A stretch of 36,235 bases of DNA from Deltaproteobacteria bacterium (GCA_016219175.1 JACRCD010000088.1:1-36235); one strand, 5' to 3'. Shown: positions 16,130 to 25,694, counted from the first letter of the stretch. The notes: generated by a model not told the origin, from the letters alone. Program-made: numbers and translations.

Positions 16130-16945
16130 TTAACGGGCCACCACAAAGGCATCGGGATAGCCGTTGCTGTTGAAGACCTCTTCCATGCTGCGCGCGGCAG
16201 TGAGGGTTGTCCCCGCGCGCACCTGGACCCGGTAGAAAAGTTTGTCACCCCGGTCAAACTCGGCAATCACGGCTGTTTTGCCCTGCTGTTTCATCTTGTC
16301 CCGCAGATTATCCGCGTTGAGCCGGCTGGTGAAAGAGCCGATCTGCACATAAAAATCACCTTTCTGGAAATCCTCGTGGGGCAGGAAACGATCGACCTCC
16401 CTGCCTCCCTGCCGGTACGTCCGCGCCTCGCCAAGGGCGGTCAGTTTCACCGTTGCCGTGCCGTTGTCGACAATATCCAGCTGTTGCGCCACTGTCAGGC
16501 TGAGGTCAATGATTCTGCCCTTGACAAAGGGGCCGCGGTCATTGATCCTCACCACCATCTCCTTGCCGTTTTCCTGATTCCGCACCAGCACCATGGTGTG
16601 CATGGGCAGGGTTTTATGGGCCGCGGTCTGCCCATACATGTCGTAGGTCTCTCCGTTGCAGGTCTTGCGGCCATGGAACTGACCGCCATACCAGGAGGCA
16701 ATGCCCTGTTCCTCGTAGCCTTCCGCGCTTGGCAGGGGGTAGTAGGTTTTGCCCATGATTTTGTATGGCCGCTGGGTGGGGGGAATGTAGCCCGGAACGG
16801 CGGGGGTGATGCGGGGCGGAACAGACTCCGGCGCCGGAACTTCCTTGGTCGCGCAGCCATGGAGAAAAAGGATGAGAAGCAGCAGGGGACAGATGCATAA
16901 TCCCGGCCGGCCGGGTCTCTTGATTAAGGAAGACAATGACTTCAT
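16130..16945 (-). CDS. rlpA: RlpA-family septal ring lipoprotein with SPOR domain
   Basis: The product has 271 residues. It has a lipoprotein signal with lipobox LHGC and lipidated Cys31. The double-psi beta-barrel domain (about 75-165) shows GIASWYGGQFHGRKTCNGE, AAHKTLPMH and RINDRGPF. These carry the acidic residues and histidine used by RlpA enzymes, which cleave glycan strands lacking stem peptides during cell separation. The SPOR domain at about 195-270 (FYVQIGSFTSRLNADNL) binds denuded septal glycan. The ATG overlaps the stop of the cytochrome gene by four bases, so the two are translated together although their roles seem unrelated. The family is certain; lytic activity is inferred. 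Confidence 0.92.
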   Translation of the reverse strand: MKSLSSLIKRPGRPGLCICPLLLLILFLHGCATKEVPAPESVPPRITPAVPGYIPPTQRPYKIMGKTYYPLPSAEGYEEQGIASWYGGQFHGRKTCNGETYDMYGQTAAHKTLPMHTMVLVRNQENGKEMVVRINDRGPFVKGRIIDLSLTVAQQLDIVDNGTATVKLTALGEARTYRQGGREVDRFLPHEDFQKGDFYVQIGSFTSRLNADNLRDKMKQQGKTAVIAEFDRGDKLFYRVQVRAGTTLTAARSMEEVFNSNGYPDAFVVAR

Positions 16946-18447
16946 GGCGTTGGGGGAATTTCCTGATTCTTTTCCAGATTGAGGGGGGCTTTGACCAGGT
17001 CAGTGTTTTCGCGCAGCCGGTCCGTGAAAAAGGCGCCGGCCTTGCCGATGGTATGAGGCGTATAGGGCCGCAGTCCTTGTTCCCGCCCGCTTTGCGGGGC
17101 AATGGCATCAAAAACGGTTTCCCCCTTCTCGTTGACATAGCTCAGGTGCAGGTCGAGCAGGGGGCGGCAGACCCGCAGCATGCCCCTGTCGTCCTTGCAG
17201 ATGATGGGGAACTCCCAGCGCCGCAGTTCGTAACCTTTCAGCCACAGGCCGGAATAGAGTTCGTCCGTGATCTTGTCGGTCATGAAGACGTATTCATAGG
17301 AGTCGTCCCCGTACAGGGCGTTGATCAGCTGCTCTTCCACCTCGGAACTGCCCTGGATGTACAGGGCGCTCCACGGTTCGAAATCCTTGGTGTCAAGGCG
17401 CAGGAGATGCGTGCCTTCATCGCTGAAACTCCACTGGGCATGGCAGACGGCGCAGTCCGCCTTGTTTTGGTAGCGTTCATGGGCCGGGTGGCTGAGGCGG
17501 GGCACGGCTCCGGTGTTTCTGTCGCCGAGACGGCGGGTCAGGATAAGGGAGCCGTTTTCCTCCTTGAGATTATCCAGGGGGATTTTGTCCCCCGGCTGCC
17601 AGAGATGGCAGGAGGCGCAGGTGATTTTTTCATCCGTCATTCCCATCAGCTCCCTGCCTGAATGGCAGTCGACACAGGAGAGTCCGGCCTGCTGGTGCAC
17701 GTCCGGGGCCAGCTGGTGGTATTCCACCCCGTAGGGCCGGGCTGCATTCCCTTCCTTCGGGTAGGGGGTGCGGTAGTCCCAGTGATAATCATGTTCGAAG
17801 CGGCCGTGGTAATCGGCGCCGACGAAGTTAGCGTAGTGGCAGTGCAGGCACTGGCTGTCGGGAACGGTTTTGACAAAGGCATGGGAAACGGCCTTGCCGT
17901 TGCCGAACTCCATATGGCAGGCGGCGCACCCCGTGCCGTGTCTCGTTTCCGCATACCGGTCGCCCTCGTAGTAGAGATGACAGCGCAGGCAGCGGCGTCT
18001 GAGCAGATCGTCAGCCAGCTCAAGGGGTGAGCCGACCTCCTCATGCTGGGGGATATCAAGCAGGGATTCCACCTCCCCGCCGGCGCCAAAGGCCAGGCGC
18101 ACAGCGTTGACCTCTTGTTTCAGGGTGAAATGGAGGGAGTTTCTGACCTTGGCCAGCTGGCCGGCATGGCAGGCGCCGCAGTTTTTTTCCATATGCCGCG
18201 GATGGGCGGGCTGCTTCACCAGACCCTGATGGGCTGTTTCAGCGGAAGGGGCCGCATCCTGTCCTGCGTGGCAGGTGGTGCAGGGGATCGCCTCATGCCT
18301 GGCATCCAGGGCAACTTCATGACAGTGGCGGCAGGAAAATTCCCGGGCCGCGGCGGCCCGGGCGGGCGGCTGACTTTTTTGCTCGGGCGGATCGGGGTTG
18401 CAGCCGGCGCACAAAAAAAGCAGGCAGATAAGCAGACAAGAAATCAT
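16942..18447 (-). CDS. Nonaheme c-type cytochrome lipoprotein
   Basis: From the ATG at 18447 the product has 501 residues. It begins MISCLLICLLFLCAGCNPD, a lipoprotein signal with lipobox CAGC. Nine CXXCH heme sites follow: CRHCH, CTTCH, CGACH, CRHLH-like sites excluded, then CLRCH, CAACH, CLHCH, CVDCH, CASCH and CAVCH. All lie in the first two thirds. The last 170 residues have no heme site and end with a TPHTIGKAG segment. In related multiheme proteins such a segment often precedes one more CXXCH, so a terminal heme may have been lost. The protein would carry electrons at the periplasmic face. A longer open frame exists upstream to 18696, but it runs through a repeat element and is not used. 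No ribosome site precedes the ATG, which sits directly at the element's edge. Confidence 0.85.
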   Translation of the reverse strand: MISCLLICLLFLCAGCNPDPPEQKSQPPARAAAAREFSCRHCHEVALDARHEAIPCTTCHAGQDAAPSAETAHQGLVKQPAHPRHMEKNCGACHAGQLAKVRNSLHFTLKQEVNAVRLAFGAGGEVESLLDIPQHEEVGSPLELADDLLRRRCLRCHLYYEGDRYAETRHGTGCAACHMEFGNGKAVSHAFVKTVPDSQCLHCHYANFVGADYHGRFEHDYHWDYRTPYPKEGNAARPYGVEYHQLAPDVHQQAGLSCVDCHSGRELMGMTDEKITCASCHLWQPGDKIPLDNLKEENGSLILTRRLGDRNTGAVPRLSHPAHERYQNKADCAVCHAQWSFSDEGTHLLRLDTKDFEPWSALYIQGSSEVEEQLINALYGDDSYEYVFMTDKITDELYSGLWLKGYELRRWEFPIICKDDRGMLRVCRPLLDLHLSYVNEKGETVFDAIAPQSGREQGLRPYTPHTIGKAGAFFTDRLRENTDLVKAPLNLEKNQEIPPTP

Positions 18448-18609
18448 GATGGCGTCGTAAAAAGTCCGATCTACTGCGTTGTAGGTTTTTGACAGGGACT
18501 CGACATACCGTATGTATAGTCGAGCCCCTGTCAAAAACACTACGCCTTGTATATCAAACTTTTTACTTAGCCATCTGGGAGCTGCGAGGTGACTTTTTAC
18601 GAGATCATC
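18448..18609. repeat. 162-bp MITE-like inverted-repeat element
   Basis: The ends match as imperfect inverted repeats of 19 bases: GATGGCGTCGTAAAAAGTC on the left, and the complement of the right end reads GATGATCTCGTAAAAAGTC. A second, inner inverted repeat has arms with GTTTTTGACAGGG and CCCTGTCAAAAAC around a short central part, giving a long hairpin. There is no coding capacity. A 36-base partial copy lies at 16091-16126. Dispersed elements of this kind are frequent in Desulfobacterota. This copy separates the cytochrome gene from whatever leader it once had. The rest of the gap, 18610-18768, holds nothing I recognise. Confidence 0.75.
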
Positions 18610-18768
18610 AATCATGAGAAAAGATAACCTGAAAGTGGGAAAGAGTGCAAAAAAAAAGTGGCCGGGAGGCTTTGCCGGCCGCAGGGAATCCATCATGGAG
18701 TATGCGATAAGTCAGTCCCGGCGGGCATGATCGCCTTCAGTCCAACCACCTGAAAACCTCTCTTTTTT

Positions 18769-18801
18769 TTGTTGGAAATTACCCCCCAGTTGCTATATAG
18801 T
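18769..18801 (+). promoter_or_regulatory. Possible pyrG promoter close to the start codon
   Basis: TTGGAA at 18772-18777 (or TTGTTG at 18769-18774) is followed by the overlapping -10 candidates TATATA (18794-18799) and TATAGT (18796-18801). Transcription from these would begin at about 18806-18809, almost on the pyrG ATG at 18809, giving a leaderless or near-leaderless message. This fits the absence of a ribosome site there. Confidence 0.35.
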
Positions 18802-18808
18802 GACCTGC

Positions 18809-20464
<1,656 letters not shown>

Positions 20465-20497
20465 GGATCCTTCCTGCCCGGTTCCAGTGAGAAAAAA

Positions 20498-20759
20498 ATG
20501 AAAGTCAGTGCCCCCCGAGGGATGGATATGGTTGAAAAGCTTTTCCAGGCCGCCATCAGCCATAATGCCAACGACATTCATCTGGCCGCGGGCGTTGCCC
20601 CGGCCCTCGGGACCGGCGGCAAACTTGCGCGCATGAAGGCGGATCCGTTCACATCCGAAGATATTGAGCAGATGCGCCGGCAAGGTGGTTGACTATCAAG
20701 AGGCGGTCCGTTTTTCACGGGAGCCGGCAACGTTTAAAACCAGGCTGGAGAAGAAATGA
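20498..20759 (+). pseudogene. Frameshifted remnant of a PilT/PilU N-terminal domain
   Basis: The first frame (20498-20692; alternative ATG at 20528) gives MVEKLFQAAISHNANDIHLA and then GVAPALGTGGKLARMKADPF. This has the pattern of the N-terminal domain of PilT-type motor ATPases, which typically have SDIHL and an R-x-D-G-x-L strand. It stops at MRRQGG. In the next frame the sequence goes on as KVVDYQEAVRFSREPATF and ends at TGA 20757-20759, so a one-base change near 20676-20686 breaks the gene. No ATPase core follows. The final stop overlaps the kdsA start, so the remnant is still part of the operon. Confidence 0.5.
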
Positions 20760-21583
20760 TGGATAGTGTGAGTGTGCGGGATTTTTTTCGGGTCGGTCCC
20801 GGAAATCCCCTGCTGCTGATTGCCGGTCCCTGCGTGCTGGAGTCCGAGGAGGTCGCCCGGAGTATCGCCGCCCGGGTGAAGGAGGTGGCCGGACGGTTGG
20901 GCGTCTCGTTTGTCTTCAAGGCCTCGTTTGACAAGGCCAACCGGACCTCTCTTGGTTCCTACCGCGGACCCGGGCTGACGGAAGGCTTGCGTATCCTGGC
21001 CGCTGTCAGGCAGGAATTCGGGGTCCCTGTCATCTCCGATGTGCATGATGTCAACCAGGTTGAGCAGGCGGCTGAGGTGCTTGATATACTGCAAATCCCC
21101 GCCTTCCTGTGCCGGCAGACGGATCTGCTGGTCGCGGCGGCCCGCAGCGGCAGGGTGGTCAATGTCAAGAAGGGGCAGTTCCTGGCGCCCTGGGATATGG
21201 AACACGCCGTGGGCAAGATCAGGGCCAGCGGCAACAGCAACATCCTGCTGACCGAAAGAGGGGTAACCCTGGGTTACAACAATCTGGTGGTGGATATGCG
21301 TTCCTTTCCCATCATGCGTTCCCTGGGCTGCCCTGTTATCTATGACGCCACCCACAGTGTCCAGCTGCCGGGCGGGGCCGGAGGCAGCTCCGGCGGCCAG
21401 CGGCAGTTTATCGCTCCGCTGACCCGCGCGGCCGTGGCGGCCGGGGTGGACGGTCTCTTTCTGGAGGTGCACCCTGATCCGGACAAGGCCCTGTGCGACG
21501 GCCCCAATTCATTGCCCCTTGATCAGCTTGAGCCGCTGCTGAAAACCATTCTGGCCATTCACCGCATGGTTGATGGCTCATAG
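20756..21583 (+). CDS. kdsA: 3-deoxy-8-phosphooctulonate synthase (Kdo-8-P synthase)
   Basis: The product has 275 residues, full length. Conserved blocks include LLIAGPCVLES, FKASFDKANRTS, GPGLTEGLRIL, PVISDVHDV, NVKKGQFLAPWDM, LTERGVTLGYNNLVVDMRS and YDATHSVQLPGG. The enzyme condenses arabinose-5-phosphate with phosphoenolpyruvate in Kdo synthesis for lipopolysaccharide. Cys26 in AGPC is the metal ligand of the metal-dependent class; E. coli KdsA has Asn there and needs no metal. Two ATGs in a row start the gene. kdsC follows after about 50 bases, a stretch that contains a short GCTCAT repeat. Confidence 0.97.
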   Translation: MMDSVSVRDFFRVGPGNPLLLIAGPCVLESEEVARSIAARVKEVAGRLGVSFVFKASFDKANRTSLGSYRGPGLTEGLRILAAVRQEFGVPVISDVHDVNQVEQAAEVLDILQIPAFLCRQTDLLVAAARSGRVVNVKKGQFLAPWDMEHAVGKIRASGNSNILLTERGVTLGYNNLVVDMRSFPIMRSLGCPVIYDATHSVQLPGGAGGSSGGQRQFIAPLTRAAVAAGVDGLFLEVHPDPDKALCDGPNSLPLDQLEPLLKTILAIHRMVDGS

Positions 21584-21597
21584 CTCATGGCTCATGG
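21573..21597 (+). repeat. Short GCTCAT repeat over the kdsA stop
   Basis: ATGGCTCATAGCTCATGGCT and the following CATGG give three GCTCAT units in 25 bases spanning the kdsA stop codon. It looks like local slippage and may have changed the last codons of kdsA. Confidence 0.5.
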
Positions 21598-21635
21598 CGG
21601 TATAGCTGTTGCCGTGGGCTTATGCGTCAGCAGTT

Positions 21636-22334
21636 ATGGACGAATCGCACTGCAAAGATCTGAAGAAGGAAGCATCACTCCCCATGCAAGAAAACGACAC
21701 CTGTTCCCCTCATCATAGAGATGGGGATTATCCCGGTGATTGCGAGTTCACCCGCTCCCTTTTGGAAAAGGCTGCCGCCCGCACGGAAAATCAGGAAAGG
21801 GGCTATGCCTGGCGTATGTGTCTGCCCAAGGCCAGGGAGGTGAAGCTGCTGTTGCTTGATGTGGATGGCGTTCTCACCGACGGCTCCATTGCCTACACCG
21901 ATGAGGGCAGCGAGATAAAGACCTTTCATGTGCGGGACGGTTTCGGCATGAATCTTCTCCGCCAGGCCGGCGTGGAAATCGGCCTTATCACCGCCCGCAG
22001 CTCAAAGGCCCTGGAAAGGCGGGTGCGGGACCTCAATCTCACCCATGTTTATCAGGGAAAAAGACAGAAGGTGGAGGTCTTTGCCCAGCTGATCAAGGAG
22101 TTGCAGCTTGCCCCTGCCCAGGTGGCCTATATGGGCGATGACTGGCTTGATCTCCCCTTGCTGGCCCGGGTTGGGTTCTCGGCTACCGTGGCGGACTCCG
22201 CCCCGGAGGTGCGGGAGATTGTCGATTATGTGGCCAGGCGTCCGGGCGGCCGAGGGGCGGTCCGGGAGATCTGCGATCTCATCATCGACGCCAAGGGGCT
22301 TTATCAGGATCTGCTCGGCCGTTACCTGTCATGA
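21636..22334 (+). CDS. kdsC: 3-deoxy-D-manno-octulosonate 8-phosphate phosphatase (HAD family)
   Basis: The HAD phosphatase core starts at about residue 60 with KLLLLDVDGVLTDGS (nucleophile and acid Asp in DVD). ITARSS is motif II, a Lys-rich stretch QGKRQK follows, and MGDDWLDLPLL is the metal-binding motif. The protein removes phosphate from Kdo-8-P, the step after KdsA. KdsC proteins are usually about 170 residues and begin just before the core. Here an N-terminal extension of up to 60 polar residues is open. Possible starts are ATG 21636, ATG 21684 (with AGAAGGA upstream) and ATG 21816 (product beginning MCLPKAREV). I cannot choose firmly. The last codon overlaps lptC in ATGA. Confidence 0.9.
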   Translation: MDESHCKDLKKEASLPMQENDTCSPHHRDGDYPGDCEFTRSLLEKAAARTENQERGYAWRMCLPKAREVKLLLLDVDGVLTDGSIAYTDEGSEIKTFHVRDGFGMNLLRQAGVEIGLITARSSKALERRVRDLNLTHVYQGKRQKVEVFAQLIKELQLAPAQVAYMGDDWLDLPLLARVGFSATVADSAPEVREIVDYVARRPGGRGAVREICDLIIDAKGLYQDLLGRYLS

Positions 22335-22894
22335 TGTCCGGACTGCGCAATCTTCTCTGGCTCCTGCCTTTACTGGCGCTGGCGGCCACTCCTCTGTGGA
22401 AACCCCTGGTAACGGAATTTCTTGCTCCCCATGATTTTCTCAAGGTGACAGCCTCTGATGCGGCGCCGGATAAAAGCATTCTCCTGACCGGCGTGCAGCT
22501 GATGCGCTATGAAAACGGCCTGCCCAGCATGCGGCTGGACTCCGACAGGGTGCGGAGCGGCCGGGCAGGCATGGACACGTTTCTGCTGCAGGGCGTTGAC
22601 GTCCTGCTCTTTGATAAAGGAAAAGAGCAGGCGCACATTGCCGGGGGCGAAGGATTCTATGACGTGGAAAAGGGGATTCTCACCCTGGCGGATGAGGTCG
22701 TGGTCGGGATCAGTAACCGCTTTGAACTGCGGGCCGAGGCCCTCCGTTATCTCATCCCCTACAAAACCTTGAAAACCGCCACCCCTGTCTCCTTTACCAG
22801 CAAAAACGGTTCGGTCAGCGGCGTCGGTATGCGTTATAACCTCGACAGCGGTGAATACCGGGTCGGCGGCCCCGTGGTGTGCGACGTGCAATGA
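22331..22894 (+). CDS. lptC: LPS export periplasmic protein LptC
   Basis: The product has 187 residues, typical for LptC. There is one N-terminal membrane helix (LLWLLPLLALAATPLW), then a beta-jellyroll periplasmic domain with LTGVQLMRYENGLPSMRLDS, HIAGGEGFYDVEKGILTLAD and a terminal VSGVGMRYNLDSGEYRV. LptC passes lipopolysaccharide from the LptB2FG transporter to LptA. The start overlaps kdsC by four bases, the usual kdsC-lptC linkage. lptA and lptB normally follow but are absent. The 232 bases to the next gene hold only a weak, unlike frame beginning at 22891. Confidence 0.88.
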   Translation: MMSGLRNLLWLLPLLALAATPLWKPLVTEFLAPHDFLKVTASDAAPDKSILLTGVQLMRYENGLPSMRLDSDRVRSGRAGMDTFLLQGVDVLLFDKGKEQAHIAGGEGFYDVEKGILTLADEVVVGISNRFELRAEALRYLIPYKTLKTATPVSFTSKNGSVSGVGMRYNLDSGEYRVGGPVVCDVQ

Positions 22895-23126
22895 GCCCGA
22901 GGAATGTCTCGTCCCGTAACGTCTCGGCAAAAATCGCCAGTATCTGCGTTACGGCCCGCCAGCTTCTGTTTATTTTCCCCTGGGTCCGTCTGACCTGTTC
23001 AAGACGGCGGACTATCCTTTCTCTTGCCAGATTCGTTTCCGTGATCCTTGAAGCCAGGCAGCAAAACGGCGTGCATGCTTTTTGCACGAAAGATAAAACC
23101 ATGAAGCTGCTTTACCGCCGTCATCC

Positions 23127-23927
23127 TCAAAGGGGAGAAGTCCGCAACAGCTCCGAGGCATTCTCCCCCAGGATTTTTTTTTCTCTCTCCTCGCCCAGGG
23201 ACAGAGCTTTGAGAAGCCTGATGGTGTTGCCCTGATCCGCCCAGGGCGAGTCGGAACCGAACAGGACTCTGTCCGGCGGATGGGCCAGGATAATTTTTCT
23301 GGCCAGCTCGCCTGGCAGATATTCCAGGGAAAAGGCGATGTCCAGATAGACATTTTTCCCCGCCAGTTCCCCATGCACTTCTTCCCACTGATCCCAGGAG
23401 CCGAGATGGGTGGCGATGAGTTTCAGTCCGGGATACTTTTTAATCACGCTGGCGATTTTGCGGGGATCGGCCCGCAGCTCCCTGGGGAAGCCGATGTCAA
23501 AGCCGGTGTGCATGACCAGGATCAGGCCGAGATCGGCTATTTTGGCAAAGAACGGCTCCAGTCGCGGCTCGTCGAGAAAAAAATCCTGATAAAAAGGGTG
23601 AAGTTTGATGCCTTTAAAGCCTGCCCGGTGGATCTCCTCAATTTCAGCAAGCGCCTGGAGGGACTCCGGGTGAAAGGAGGGAAAAGGGATGATGCGCTCG
23701 CCGCGGATGGAGGCGGACCACTCCAGGATGGCCCGGAACTGTTTCGGCCGGGTGGCGATGGAGCAGACCACGCTGCCGCTGATTCCTGCCCGGTCCATGG
23801 AATTAAGCAGGGAGTCGATCCTGCCGTCAAGGGCGGCGCGCACATTGCCTTGTTCCTCCAGGGCGGGCACGGTGGTCGCCGCCAAGGTATCGGGAAAGGC
23901 GTGGGTGTGGAAATCGATACAGCTCAT
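23127..23927 (-). CDS. Amidohydrolase (amidohydrolase_2 family TIM barrel)
   Basis: The start is taken as ATG 23927, giving 266 residues that begin MSCIDFHTHAFPD. The frame is open 30 codons further, but that would overlap the upstream gene and adds non-conserved sequence. Metal-site residues of the family are visible: HTH at positions 7-9, KLHPFYQ, LVMHTGFD, IATHLGSW and the late aspartate in LFGSDSPW. These enzymes hydrolyse or decarboxylate small cyclic or carboxylic substrates. The gene lies seven bases after the AMP nucleosidase stop, so the pair is one operon, though the substrate cannot be named. Confidence 0.85.
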   Translation of the reverse strand: MSCIDFHTHAFPDTLAATTVPALEEQGNVRAALDGRIDSLLNSMDRAGISGSVVCSIATRPKQFRAILEWSASIRGERIIPFPSFHPESLQALAEIEEIHRAGFKGIKLHPFYQDFFLDEPRLEPFFAKIADLGLILVMHTGFDIGFPRELRADPRKIASVIKKYPGLKLIATHLGSWDQWEEVHGELAGKNVYLDIAFSLEYLPGELARKIILAHPPDRVLFGSDSPWADQGNTIRLLKALSLGEEREKKILGENASELLRTSPL

Positions 23928-23934
23928 GGCGTCC

Positions 23935-24708
23935 TTAGCGGATGGGATAATTTTGTTTTTTAACTTCCTGGATGATTTTAACGGCGATATCCAGATGCTG
24001 CGCCGTATACGTTTCAAAGATGTCCGAAGCGCTGTCCTTGCTTTTGATTCCCCCCTTTTTCAGGGGCAGGTCCGAGACCAGCATGATGGCCGCGGTTGGG
24101 ACATTCAAGGCGTAGCCCACGGAAAAGATGGTGGCTATCTCCATGTCGATGGCGATGATGCGGTGCTTGAGAATGTAATCGATGAACTCCTTGTCAAATT
24201 CCCACATGCGGTAATCGGTGGTATGCATGATGCCTGATTTCGGCACTTTGTTGAATTCTTTTTTGATGACCTCTTCCGCCACCCGGTTCATCCCGAAGGT
24301 CGGCAGGGCCGGGACGTCCTTGGGCAGGTAATGGGCGCTGGTGCCCTCGTCCCGGATGCTGGCGGTGGGCAGCAGCAGGTCGCCCACATCCAGCGAGTCG
24401 TCAATGCCGCCGCACATGCCCAGCATGAGGACGCATTTGATCTCGTCCAGGAAGGAGAGACAGTGCATGACAATGCCGGCTGAAGGCGAACCCACCCCGT
24501 AATTGATGATGCTGATGTCCGCGTCATGGTCATGGACAACACTCCAGTTGTTTGACAGTATCGGTTTGCCGGTGATTTGGGAAAAGGATCTGATATAACG
24601 GTGGAAGTTGCAGATGAGAATGTGGGAGCAGAATTCCTTGATCGGAGAACCGGTGTAGCGTTCCAGGGTGTGCCGGGCATAATTGTCCGGGCGCAGAAGT
24701 GAAGTCAT
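23935..24708 (-). CDS. AMP nucleosidase (short, phosphorylase-superfamily type)
   Basis: The product has 257 residues with the PNP/UDP phosphorylase fold. Conserved segments are INYGVGSPSAGIVMHCLSFL, LMLGMCGGIDDSLDVGDLLL, AIDMEIATIFSVGYA (the Glu and Met ribose contacts) and VSDLPLKKGGIKSK. The length and the SDLPLKK segment match the short AMP nucleosidases, which split AMP into adenine and ribose-5-phosphate, rather than the 480-residue E. coli Amn. It is followed by the amidohydrolase gene. The family is clear; AMP as substrate is taken from close relatives. Confidence 0.8.
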   Translation of the reverse strand: MTSLLRPDNYARHTLERYTGSPIKEFCSHILICNFHRYIRSFSQITGKPILSNNWSVVHDHDADISIINYGVGSPSAGIVMHCLSFLDEIKCVLMLGMCGGIDDSLDVGDLLLPTASIRDEGTSAHYLPKDVPALPTFGMNRVAEEVIKKEFNKVPKSGIMHTTDYRMWEFDKEFIDYILKHRIIAIDMEIATIFSVGYALNVPTAAIMLVSDLPLKKGGIKSKDSASDIFETYTAQHLDIAVKIIQEVKKQNYPIR

Positions 24709-24797
24709 GGGCCTGCCTTCTCAAAAGATTGACGGAGATGAAAATGGTTTTTTTGCTTTTCAATTTCAGCCATTGCTGATTTGATGTATTATAGCTG

Positions 24798-24824
24798 TCA
24801 ATTATCAATTATCAATTATCAATT
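24798..24824 (+). repeat. Heptamer tandem repeat upstream of pyrF
   Basis: Three full TCAATTA units and one partial unit stand end to end, about 20 bases before the pyrF start. The AT-rich repeat lies where the pyrF promoter or ribosome-loading region should be, so a change in unit number could alter spacing. Confidence 0.8.
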
Positions 24825-24842
24825 GGTTTTTTTGGGTGAAAA

Positions 24843-25583
24843 ATGAAAAATAAAGATATCCCGCTGGAGGAACGCATCATTCTGGCCCTGGATGTCGCCG
24901 AGCCCGAACTGGCAAAAGAATGGGTCAGAAAGACGGAGGCGAAAATAGGTTTTTACAAGGTGGGACTGCAACTTTTTCTGGCCGGGTGGTTTGATATCGT
25001 GGACTGGATTATCGACCGGGGGCACAAGGTGATGGTTGATCTCAAGTTCTTTGATATCCCGGAGACGGTCAAACTTGCCATGATGCAGCTGCGGGACAGA
25101 GGGGTGACATTCGCCACGGTGCACGGTAATGATCCGATTATCCGCGCCGCCCTGGAGGCCGGAAGCGGGCGCGATGACGGCTTGAAGATCCTGGCGGTGA
25201 CCGTGCTGACCAGCTTCGGCGAGGAGGACATGCGGGCCATGGGCATGACCGGGACCATTGAGGAACTGGTCTACTTCAGGGCGAAAAGGGCGCTGGAGCT
25301 GGGTTGCGACGGGGTGGTCTCCTCGGGGCTTGAGGCCGCCCGTCTGCGTCAGGGGCTGGGCGACAAGCTGCTCATCGTCACCCCCGGTATCCGCCCCGGC
25401 GCCAATATAGAGGACAGCGGTGATGACCAGACCCGCATCATGACCGCGAGCCGCGCCATGGCCAATGGCGCGGATTATGTGGTGGTGGGCCGGCCCATCA
25501 CCAGGGCCGCGGAGCCGCTGGCTGTTATCTCCGGCCTGCAGGAAGAGATCGGCGTGGCCCTGCGGGCCGCATGTAACTCTTGA
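24843..25583 (+). CDS. pyrF: Orotidine 5'-phosphate decarboxylase
   Basis: The product has 246 residues. The active-site pattern is complete: Asp17 in LALDVAE, Lys39 in YKVGLQLF, and Asp66-x-Lys68-xx-Asp71 in VDLKFFDIPETV, with the phosphate loops VTPGIRP and VVGRPITRA at the C-terminal end. The enzyme makes UMP from OMP, the last step of pyrimidine synthesis. It is not linked to other pyr genes here except the more distant pyrG. The ribosome site is weak (GGTGAAAA). Divergent from AMP nucleosidase with a 134-base gap. Confidence 0.96.
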   Translation: MKNKDIPLEERIILALDVAEPELAKEWVRKTEAKIGFYKVGLQLFLAGWFDIVDWIIDRGHKVMVDLKFFDIPETVKLAMMQLRDRGVTFATVHGNDPIIRAALEAGSGRDDGLKILAVTVLTSFGEEDMRAMGMTGTIEELVYFRAKRALELGCDGVVSSGLEAARLRQGLGDKLLIVTPGIRPGANIEDSGDDQTRIMTASRAMANGADYVVVGRPITRAAEPLAVISGLQEEIGVALRAACNS

Positions 25584-25589
25584 TCTTTT

Positions 25590-25694
25590 GGCCACCCTTG
25601 TATCTTGGTGGCCGGTAGGGTGGACAACGTCTGTTTGTTATGCATGCGATTGAGACATTGCGGCCTAACCGGCGGGCACGATAAACCCGTGCCC
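25590..25694. repeat. Two hairpin-forming inverted repeats after pyrF
   Basis: The first is GGCCACC at 25590-25596 with GGTGGCC at 25607-25613, seven bases after the pyrF stop and possibly a terminator, though no T-run follows. The second is GGGCACG at 25674-25680 with CGTGCCC at 25688-25694. It resembles dispersed GTGGGCACG-type repeats found between genes in many bacteria. No gene lies in 25584-25744. Confidence 0.5.

Noticed and set aside
18448-18696. An 83-residue N-terminal extension of the cytochrome
   Set aside because: It is read through the inverted-repeat element, and the lipoprotein signal begins only at ATG 18447.
22891-23235. Open frame beginning in an ATGA overlap after lptC, considered as lptA
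   Set aside because: The product is basic and arginine-rich, with no LptA-like strands, and it overlaps the amidohydrolase gene on the other strand.
23928-24017. A 30-residue N-terminal extension of the amidohydrolase
   Set aside because: It would overlap the upstream AMP nucleosidase, is lysine/serine-rich and precedes the conserved metal motif start.
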